A stretch of DNA of 64,000 bases, taken from Primula veris (Eukaryota; Streptophyta; Magnoliopsida; Ericales; Primulaceae). The number at the start of each line of letters is the position of its first letter. Positions within the stretch are counted from its first letter, which is position 1. Shown one piece after another: positions 23,704-32,342 of the stretch. The position numbers and the translations under genes were made by a program. Below the pieces are notes generated by a model that did not search any database, had not been told where the DNA came from, and saw only the letters and a program-made list of their open reading frames with translations. The DNA lies in assembly GCA_963682055.1 (NCBI GenBank), contig OY821742.1:9269752-9333751 (forward strand), in the 5' to 3' direction.

Positions 23704-24190
23704 TAGAAGTAGAAAGAGGAAACAGTGTTGTATTAATCAGTATATGAATGTATGTGTGTGAATATAAGACTCATAACCCTTTTTATATAGATAAAGGGTA
23801 GGATTAAAAGACCTAAAAAAGGCCCAACTTAAGGCCAACTAAAAGCACATTAACTAGGGTCCAAGGCATCCATTAGAATATTCTAGAGTCTTCTAGAATC
23901 TTCTACAACACTCCCACTTGGACGTCTTAAATTCTTCATCTTTATGCAGTCGATTTGATTCGAGTTCATTCGCAGTGATAAACACATAAAGACCTTAGTG
24001 ACGAAAAACCTAGTGTGGGACAAAACCGGTACTTATGATAAACTGTGTAGGCGAATGATATATACCGAAATATTATGTAAGTAACTAACCACAAACAATG
24101 TACCTTATCAAAATCTTGTCATAGCAAGCCCAATGGAAAAAACTCTGATCGAATGAGAAAGAGTGCAACAATGATAGTAGTGGGTGATCT
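23704..24190 (-). mobile_element. Fragment of a sibling copia 3' LTR plus adjacent UTR
   Basis: From about 23706 to 23912 the sequence matches the copia LTR (lacking the first ~35 bp), then continues into the UTR found beside the 3' LTR at 19626-19900 (GTGTGGGACAAAACCGGTAC and CCGAAATATTATGTAAGTAA blocks are shared). It is flanked by two copies of the same 123-bp piece of the copia IN-RT linker (23579-23702 and 24191-24313), so it interrupts pol with a long duplication, not a 5-bp one. Confidence 0.75.
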
Positions 24191-25460
24191 AGATGAGACA
24201 TAGTGGGTACATGCCATGTTAATTCACGCGTTCCTTATCAACCTTAACGTGCATTTCTCCCCCTAACAACGGGAAGAGTGTCTCATCAAAACCATAATCC
24301 GCATGTCTAGCGGTAAAAAGATCGCTTGTCAAGTGCTCTAAATAACGTATTATGGACGGGGATTCATAACCGACATATATGCCCCATTGTTTCTGAGGTC
24401 CAAATTCACATCAGCATGCAAAATAGCATAGCCCCACCCAGAAATAGGAAGCTTGGTACACATAACCAAAGTTCTCACAATCATTTGCAATCACTTAATG
24501 AAAGCTTCTGCAAGGCTGTTTTGGGTATGAACATACGCAATTGGGTGTTCAAGATTAATTCCCAAAAGCATACTATAATCATCAAAAGTTTTCGATGTGA
24601 ACTCCGCGACATTATCAAGTCTAATGGAGTTTATCGGATAATCATGATGATGAGCCTTAAATTTAATGATCTAGGCTAGAAGTTTTGGAAACGCTGCATT
24701 TCTTATGGACAACAAAGCTACGTGTGACCATCTTGTTGATGCATCAAGCAAAACCATGAAATATTTAAATGGTCCGTATGTTGGTTGAACAGGTCCACAA
24801 ATATCTCCTTGAATTTTTTTAAGGAATTGGAAAACCAATTTTGTAGGTTTCACACGAATTGGTTTGAGATTAGTCTTTCCAATCGAGCATGCTTGGCATA
24901 GGATTTTCGGATTAATCACGAAATTATTTCCTCCGAGAGGATGTCCATGAGATGAGTTCATCGTTTGAAGCATCGTATTTTGAGTCGGGTGTCTCAGCCG
25001 GTCATGCCATAACATGAAAGTGCTCTCATCAATCAGAGTCCGTCGAATGATGAGATTGCTTTCAAAGTTTTGGATTGTAGTAACATACAAACCACTTGAA
25101 AGACAACTCAACTTCTCCAGAATACACTTTTGGTCGTATTTAGTGGAGGTAATGTGAAGGTATTCAATACCATTTTCACGAGCAGTTTCAAGATGAAACT
25201 TATTTTCTCATATATCATTAAAGCTCAACAAGGTACGACTGGACTTCGGAGAATATAAGGCCTCTGATACTTCAACAGGAGTCCATTTGACAATGTGAAT
25301 TTAGCTTTACCAAAGCCTTCAACAAGGGTCGACGAGTTCGAAATTGTTGTCACTGCGGTTATTTTAGGCGTAAAGTTGATAAAAAAAACATTTATCTTTT
25401 AAGATAGTGTGTGTAATGCCATTATCAACCAGACAATCAACTGCCCCACAATACATGCCT

Positions 25461-26759
25461 AAAAGTAAAATAATTTAAACTCGGTCACACGAATAAAGAA
25501 ATTGCTCAATAACATAACTTTAAATTATGCGAGAAATATTCAAAAAATTATCCATAAAACAAACCATAATCCAAAATTGGAAAATCAAGCTTGATTGACA
25601 TTTTTCTACAACAGAAGAAGATAAAAAAAACTGGATTAGTCATCATATAAAACAACGGGTTTATATGTTTATGGTTTGTATAAGCACAAACTTTATTTCG
25701 AAATGAGAGATTTTGCTTTTAAGTGAAGAGGTTCTCATTGATCGAATGACATGTCGATACTGAGACACCAATTCGGCGAATATATATCTATATAGACACA
25801 TTTGGAAAAATTATTATTTACTCAACCCTTTTGGTAGATATACTTGAACACGACCAGGAAAGACGGTGAGTGTTATGGGCACGAATGCCACTTATACACC
25901 GACCTCATTAGGATAGAAACCATCCGCTTATATATTTCCTAGACATCGTATCCAAATAGGTAGGCCTATTTGGGGAATATTCATAAGTTTTCCAACTTAA
26001 ATGTAAAAATATACGATATTTCGCAATCTAACATTCATGGTATCAAATAACGGATATATCTATTCTACATAACCATATCCATATATAAGGTGGTATAAAA
26101 GATACTTGGGATATATATCTAATCATACAATAGATTTGGTTATAAAATAAATCAGTTCAATATTATTAATCACAAAAATCATATCAAATCAAATCAAATC
26201 AAATCAATTAGATCAAATCTAATAATTTAATATACGACTGCCATATGTGAGATTTATATCTATTGTAATATCAAAATATAGTCTGATTAAGCTAACAATA
26301 TTTATCAATAAATTATCTACGGTTTATTTCCATATAAGTAATTCTATATATAATAGTTTTAACATGCAAGCAAACAATATATTTTTGATTACCAATTAAT
26401 TCTATATACGGTAATTTTAACATGCAATTTACATAAAAACATATCAATTTATTCATTTAACATGTACTTTTTATTCACTTGCCTTTTAATTAATATAATT
26501 TAAGCATATGGGTGAATCTAGACCGAATATTGCATTTTTTATAACACATACATACTGTTTTTCGTATAAGTAATAATACAGGGACCACCCGTGTAAATTC
26601 AGTAAACTATATATCTATGGTAATTTCCTATAAGTAACTCATAGCAACTTATATTCCTCATATATTCTTGATAAGTTCACATTACTCATAGATAGCACTT
26701 TTTAATTATTTAGTTTATTTACTAAATTGTCATACAAACCAAAATATAATAGACATATT
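25461..26759. other. AT-rich part of the copia interior, no gene recognised
   Basis: Lies between the copia protease remnant and the A-rich arm, where gag would be expected. No gag motif or open frame is seen, so gag is lost, too decayed, or replaced by unrelated AT-rich DNA. Simple repeats such as AAATC (26180-26200) occur. Confidence 0.4.
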
Positions 26760-27890
26760 TTATCTTTCTACAAACCCAAAAAAATAGTTTTAAATTACAA
26801 CAAAATAAAAAAAAACACAAAAAAAATTATAAAAATTATAAAATCACAAAAAAATATATAAAATAACAAAAATCACAAAAAAATCAAAAAAAAAAAAACA
26901 AATCACAAAAAATCAAAAAAAATTATAAAAAATCACCAAAAATTATTAAAAAATACCAAAAATCACAAAAAATTATTAAAAAAATACAAAAATCACAAAA
27001 AAATTATAAAAATTTAAAAATTTTAAAAAATTACAAAAATCATAAACTTTTTAAAAAATTACAAAAAAAAATATAAATTTTTTTGTCAATATAACACTTT
27101 TTATACCGAAAAATCAAAAAAAAATATAAAAAATGACAAAAACTTATAAAAAATTATAAAAAAAAAATCACAAAAATCACAAAAAATTATAAAAATTGAA
27201 AAAAAATAACAAAAAAAAAGAATTATAAAAAAATGAAAAAATCATAAACTTTTTAAAAAATTACAAAAAATTACAATTCAGTCGAAAGTAAATATAGTTC
27301 AGTAAAAGTGAGTATGCATATAGCTCAGCTAAAAGTGCATCTGGTTCAGCTGAAAGTACATCTGGTTCAGCTTAAAGTGCATCTAATTTAGTGAAAAGTA
27401 CATATAGTTAAGTCAAAAGTGCATATAGTCTAGTCGAAAATGAATATAGTACAGTCGAAAATGCATTTGATTCAACTAAAAGTGCATTTGATTCAACTAA
27501 AAGTGCATCTGGTTCAACTAAAAGTGCATATAATTCAGTTGAAAGTGCATATGGTTCAGCTAAAAATGTATCTGGTTCAGCTGAAAGTGCATATGGTTCA
27601 GACAAAAGTGCATCTAGTTCAATAAAAGTGCATATCGTTCTGTAAAACCTGCATCTGGTTCAACTAAAAGTGCACCTGGTTCAGCTGAAAGTGCATATAG
27701 TTCAGCTAAAAGTGCATCTGGTTCAGTCGAAAGTGCATCTAGTACAGTCGAAAGTGCATAAAGTTCAATAAAAATGATTTTTTTGTGATTTTTTTCATTT
27801 TTTTTTATTTTTTTATAAAAAATTTATTTTTTTATATTTTTATAATTTTTTGTGATTTTTGTAATTTTTTATAATATTTTTTTATTTTTA
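26760..27890. repeat. A-rich arm, 21-bp minisatellite, truncated T-rich arm
   Basis: 26760-27280 is an A-rich stretch of AAAATCAC/AAAATTATA units. 27285-27775 is a minisatellite of about 23 units of 21 bp, AGTGCATCTGGTTCAGCTGAA-like. 27776-27890 is T-rich (TTTTTGTGATTTTT) and partly complementary to the A-rich arm. The 21-bp period keeps frames open on both strands (7-residue repeats), which is not evidence of coding. The T-rich arm stops abruptly at the truncated gypsy LTR. Confidence 0.75.
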
Positions 27891-28037
27891 CAATTCCCGA
27901 ACCATCTCGGTATGGTGATAACGCATCACCTTTAACTCCCCTTCAGCATCCTTCAACAGCTTTAATGCATGGCCATAGGAGGCTTCAAAAGCCTCCACTT
28001 GCAAAACCAATGTAGATTTGGTTGAAGAACCTTTCAT
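27891..28037 (-). pseudogene. Truncated copy of LTR antisense gene 1
   Basis: Starts ATG at 28037 (MKGSSTK, against MEGSSTK in the 3' LTR copy) and matches the first ~49 residues of the gene at 43204-43497, then is cut off by the LTR truncation. A TATA-like TATAAATAC (about 28116-28125, minus strand) is retained. Confidence 0.7.
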
Positions 28038-28598
28038 TTTTAGAAAATTATAAGATAAAATTCTGTATATAATGTAGAGAGATAAGGGGGAGATTGTGAA
28101 GAAATTCATATCTTAAAAAGGTATTTATAGATAAATTAAGGAAGGATTAATGTGGGGAATTGCAACCGTTCTTCAAAAGACGCTAGAAAACATGGGAAAT
28201 TGAAAAGGTGCGTCTGTTGAGAAGAAACGTTTGGGTTCAGGCCAGTATTTAAAGAGGGTAAATCTCTAAAAAGCTTCTACACGTGTCAGTTACGCCAGCA
28301 TTCAAATAGGGAAGTGCAACAGTGTCAAGATTTAAAGGATAAGATTTGAGCACAGGGCTCAAGAAATCCCATTACTTCCTAAATGCAGAGACTAAGAAGA
28401 TTTAGTGGATAAGGTCAAGCACAAGACCCAAGAAAATTCATTAATGAAGACACACGCGTGCGCAGTAAAGGGAAAATTGCATTGGGAAATTAAATCATAT
28501 AAGAACAAGAGAAAGAAGAGTTTTCATTAATCACCGATAAATTTATTACAAGATGCTACTCGACAAAATGACATTACAAAAAATAAAGGAAAAGAGAA

Positions 28599-28943
28599 TT
28601 ATTTTGTAGGACCAGCTTCATCCTCGGGCCTCTTCTTAGACCGAGCATACACTTCCTTGAGGGCCAATTTATAAGCCCTCTTGGAAGCAATATGCCTCTC
28701 TCTAGAAGCCTCAAGCTCTTTGATCCGAGAACGAGCCCAAATATTGTCGATCAAAGACCTCTGATATTCCTTCTCCATGGTCTCCAAGCGCTCGTCCATC
28801 TCAGCAGCTCGGCGAGCCTCCATGGTTAAAGAGGCCACCCTCCTTTCGAGGATACGAGCCTTCCTAACCTCCTCCTCTAGATGGGCAACATATTCGGGAA
28901 GATTGTCACCACTATTTTCACGAGGAGAAGCCATTTGTTTCAT
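28599..28943 (-). CDS. LTR antisense gene 2 (5' LTR copy), coiled-coil protein, 114 aa
   Basis: Starts MKQMASPREN, then a predicted coiled coil (YVAHLEEEVRKARILERR and on, heptad-like, rich in Glu/Arg/Ala) and ends RPEDEAGPTK. A TATAAAAG lies 35 bp upstream of the ATG (28978-28985, minus strand). It lies wholly in the U3 part of the LTR, opposite to the element's own genes. Its 3' LTR copy (44059-44403) is equally open, with a few replacements. I know no named family for it. It is a paralogue of gene 3 next to it. Confidence 0.6.
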   Translation of the reverse strand: MKQMASPRENSGDNLPEYVAHLEEEVRKARILERRVASLTMEARRAAEMDERLETMEKEYQRSLIDNIWARSRIKELEASRERHIASKRAYKLALKEVYARSKKRPEDEAGPTK

Positions 28944-29218
28944 TAAGAGAATTATACAAAAAGACAGATACAGCCCCCTTTTATAGGAAGAAGTAACAGG
29001 GAAGATCAGAGGTCATCTCGAAGAAAGACAAACCCTCGAGCTTCTCAAAGACATTTAATGCCCGATTAGCCACGGTTCAAGTCCAATTGAGTCATCCAAT
29101 GAGGTATTAAAGAAATAAACAGACATGAATGAAAATAGGAAATATTTTATTAATATTTTCAATAATGCGATTACAACTGGGTAATGATATCTAATACAAA
29201 AGAAATCACAAAAGTTAA

Positions 29219-29530
29219 TTATTCCGAGGAAGGGCCTGCTTCATCATCATCCGATCCCGGTTTGGACCGATCATGCAGCTCCTTAAAAGCAAGCTTATAG
29301 GCCCTCTTTGCTGCCTTTTCCTTAGCCAGGGAAGCCTCGAGCCTCTTTATACGTTCAAAGGCCCAATCTAGGTCGGCCATCGTCAAGTGATGAGCCGCGT
29401 CCATATCAGACAGCCTTTTTGTCACATCCGCCAGTTTCTTTTTCATGCCGCGAGCCTTCTTGACCTCATTCTCCAAGTAAGCGACGTAATCTGAAGAATG
29501 GTCTCCAGTAGAACCATTGGGAGAAGCCAT
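29219..29530 (-). CDS. LTR antisense gene 3 (5' LTR copy), coiled-coil protein, 103 aa
   Basis: The likely start is the ATG at 29530 (MASPNGSTGDH), chosen because gene 2 also starts MASP and a TATAAAAGG lies about 52 bp upstream (29581-29590, minus strand); the frame itself is open further. The middle is Lys/Glu/Ala-rich coiled coil; the end is PGSDDDEAGPSSE. YVAYLENEVKKAR and KRAYKLAFKEL match YVAHLEEEVRKAR and KRAYKLALKEV of gene 2, so the two arose by duplication. Function unknown. Confidence 0.6.
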   Translation of the reverse strand: MASPNGSTGDHSSDYVAYLENEVKKARGMKKKLADVTKRLSDMDAAHHLTMADLDWAFERIKRLEASLAKEKAAKRAYKLAFKELHDRSKPGSDDDEAGPSSE

Positions 29531-30023
29531 TAAACCGCAGTCGAAATAATAATAAATGGGATAATGAAGGATGGGGCACTTCCTTTTATAGTAGATAACT
29601 GTTGGAAAGATCAAGGGTTTCCCTCGAAAAAAGATACCAAGATAAGACTTCTTAATGACCTCAAATGGGCCCCAGGAAACATTCATAAATATATCGTGTT
29701 TCTCGATGAAGCCTTGGGAACAACAAAACCGAAGCAATATCCTCGACATACCGATCATGACTCCCTCGACGTGGAGACCACACCGAGGAAGTCAGGGAGC
29801 ACTTGATAGAACATAAAAATGGGACCCAAATATATCTATTCGGGTACGAATCGACCCACCCATCATAGAGGGGTATCCAATGCTTGAATGGGTTATCACA
29901 TGCCTTTCTTTGAGAATAAGAGTGGATGTCACTAAAAGCCCAAGCCCACTTAACAAGGGACCCATGTCTGAAGAATCCCATGAGATGGAGACATTTGTCA
30001 ACATCCTAGGAGGCATAATTGCC

Positions 30024-30031
30024 TATAAATA
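30024..30031 (+). promoter_or_regulatory. TATA box of gypsy element 1, 5' LTR
   Basis: GCCTATAAATAGCC is a good plant TATA box about 330 bp before the LTR end, with a purine-rich leader after it. It is the expected sense promoter. The nearest antisense TATA box (29581) is about 430 bp away on the other strand, so U3 looks divergent. Confidence 0.7.
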
Positions 30032-30359
30032 GCCAAGTATCCCCCCTAAGAAAGGACCAGAAAACACATCCCAAAAATATAGAGAGAAGGAGAGAAAAGA
30101 TAAAAACCTATCAGAACGTATCACATCAAGAGCCTAACCGAGCAAGGTAGAGAATCGAGCACCGAAGAAAAGAGAAAGATCACATCCAGGATCAAATAGC
30201 GAATCCGAGAATAAATATAGTGAAAGAAGTTGTAGTCCGAACAAGGGCAATTGCCGAATAATAATAAAGATCAAGAAGTGTTCATCGTTTATTGTCAATT
30301 CATTATATATTATTGTTGAAAAGCCTAACGCTACCGACCAAAGTTATGGCTTTGTCAAA

Positions 30360-30377
30360 TGGCGCCATCTCCGGGAA
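30360..30377 (+). other. Primer binding site of gypsy element 1
   Basis: TGGCGCCATCTCCGGGAA starts two bases after the LTR end, the normal place for a tRNA primer binding site. The same position in element 2 reads TGGCGCCGTCTGTGGGAA. Confidence 0.75.
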
Positions 30378-30437
30378 TCATCTAGTTCCCAACTAGCTTC
30401 GAAATCGAACACCAACGTTCTACCAGACGAGCAACAA

Positions 30438-32342
30438 ATGGCAAACACCAACGAAGAAACTCGCCCAGAGGAAGTAGGCACATCGGCAAATCAGGAAATC
30501 CCAGTCCACAAAGACGTGTTAGCGCATCTCCTCAACATCAGAGACCGCTACGAAGCGCTTCAGGTTGGATCTCGACTTACCGTCTCTAACGTCCAAACAG
30601 AACAACAAACCGACCATCCCCCTCAGGTCGACGGTCTTATCGATGAAAACCCTACGGACACGGGGGTGGAACGAGCGCCATCCGCGACTAGGCATGCGAG
30701 GACACTCTTGCTAGACAACCGCCATCCCAATAATGCAGGGCCAAGCTCAAAGGCCCCTCAGCCAGTAGCCTCGGTCAACTCCAGTCCCCAACGGGTTCGT
30801 TTTCAGACGAACGAAGCCCACCGGTATGGCATGCCCGATGACCCCATACTAGAACAGGTAGTCCCATATCCACCCCTCCCACCGCGGATAATTACGCCGT
30901 ACACCGTGGAACTACAAACCCCTGTTCGACAAGATAGGACTACGGCCGTACTGGCACGAGCCGTAGAAAAACGTAATGCCCTGCTACAAGCCCAGCTAGG
31001 GGCATGCATGTCGGCCATGGCAGAGGCTGGCATCACGATACCGCCCATCCAACCGACCAACACGCAAACCGACTCTCGACGTGAAGCGGAAGATTCCGCT
31101 GACAGAGCAGCGATGGCGGCGATGGGCCAACCTCATGATACGAGGATACCAAGACAAGGAGAACCCGTCCCGAGGATAACCCCGACGGTCTACGGTTACC
31201 AAGGCGCGCCTCCTCTACCTGACCTCGACAGAAATCCGAACAACGGGAGGAACGGTGACCACAGGGTCATAGTCGGTTACTATCCACAACAACCATATGG
31301 GGGATACGCCCCTCACTGCCCGACACCGGATGAAGCGTTCCAACAGGCTTGGGACGTATGTCAAGAGACTCCATGTACCGATCAGATAACTCGGTACCGC
31401 AATCCTGCGGGGTTTGTCATCCCCGAATTCAGACTATATGATGGAAGGAGCTGCCCTATCGATCACCTCCGACATTACAAAACAAGGATGGAGCTGTGGA
31501 GTGACGACAGTGCACTGATATGCAATTTTTTTAAGAACAGCCTGGGTCAGGAGGCGTCGTCGTGGTATCATAATCTACCACGGGGATCCATACGAAGCTG
31601 GGCTGAGCTCCTCCGTGCATATTCTACCCGATACGCCGCTCATAGGAAGAAAAAGGTTAACATTGAAACCCTTCTAAAAATGGCTATGTTGCCCAATGAG
31701 AGGCTCTAGGACTACTGGATACGCTTCATCGACGTGGCGAACCAAATCCCGCAGTACGCCAATAACATAGCCATCCAGAACTTCATCAACTCTATCCCCA
31801 ACGGATATTGGGCGAGAAGAAAGTTCATCGGCAAGAATTTTCTGACCACTGACGCCCTTCTGGCCTATTGCACCCACCTTACCGACAAGAATGAAGAGAT
31901 GCGAGTCCTCAACTGGGCTCCACCAAGAAGAGAGACAGTCCGGGAAGCGCAGGTGGACCGCAAGAGAGCCAAGAACAATCATGGGGAACCAGTCCCCCAA
32001 TCCAAACGGGACAAGGGTCCCGAGGTTCAGCGAAGGGAATACAGACCCATAGAGCCCGAGCCCAAGCCACTCCGAATCGCCTATCCAATGCCGCCCAAAC
32101 CACCTCAGCAAGGTCGTGGGCCAGAAAGGGAACGCCAGAGGCGTTATGAGCCGGTCGAGTTGAGGTACACTTTCAACCTGTCAGCCGAAGATATCCTAAA
32201 GGATATATGCAGAGAAAGCTGGTATTCCCAACCCAAACCAATCCATTCCCCCCTGATTCCAGAGACACCAAGCTCTTCTATGCCTATCATGAGGATCACG
32301 GCCATCTCACCGAGCATTGTCGAAACCTGTGGTGGAAGATGA
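30438..32342 (+). pseudogene. Gypsy element 1 gag, broken
   Basis: Begins ATG GCA AAC in the leader after the PBS. The N-terminal ~330 residues are Pro/Gln/Arg-rich; then a retrotransposon gag core follows (about codons 340-430; FRLYDGRSCPIDHLRHYKTR, SWYHNLPRGSIRSW, LRAYSTRY). A TAG at 31707-31709 interrupts the core, after which the same frame goes on to 32342. The C-terminal Cys/His motif (FYAYHEDHGHLTEHC, about 32276) is in another frame, so there is also a frameshift near 32210-32270. Gag would form the particle; this copy cannot make a full one without readthrough and shift. Confidence 0.8.

Larger units (their letters stand above)
20230..25460 (-). pseudogene. Ty1/copia pol (PR, IN, RT, RH), broken
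   Basis: Read from high to low coordinates: a protease piece with LVDNGITHTIL (about 25385-25450); the GAG-pre-integrase zinc region (LWHDRLRHP ... CQACSIGK, 24671-25111); integrase core with D and E regions (LDNVAEF, about 24590; HTQNSLAEAF, about 24505); the IN-RT linker; RT (KARLVAQGFSQRPGIDY at 22800-22850, then DETYSPIMDAITFRYL at 21560-21600 and ITVYVDDMNL at about 21230); RNase H (GYADAGFLLD, VAISTNHSKILAFYEATR, 20526-20700; DFFTKSL near 20270). Several stops and frameshifts break it, and two insertions interrupt it (solo LTR 21602-22807; LTR fragment 23704-24190). Non-functional. Confidence 0.85.
27891..30357 (+). repeat. Gypsy element 1, 5' LTR (left end missing)
   Basis: Matches 43351-45818 nearly base for base and ends GGCTTTGTCA. 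Compared with the 3' LTR, the first 330 bp are missing; the junction at 27890/27891 falls in a T-rich tract. U3 contains the antisense genes described below, then the sense TATA box at 30024. Confidence 0.9.

Noticed and set aside
27408..27625. 7-residue repeat proteins on both strands
   Set aside because: By-product of a 21-bp minisatellite whose length is divisible by three.
29661..30016. Minus-strand frames between LTR antisense gene 3 and the sense TATA box
   Set aside because: No TATA box in the antisense direction, no coiled coil, and the 5' and 3' LTR copies do not keep the same frame lengths.
30803..31202. Minus-strand frames within gag of element 1
   Set aside because: They overlap the recognisable gag on the other strand and have no features of their own.
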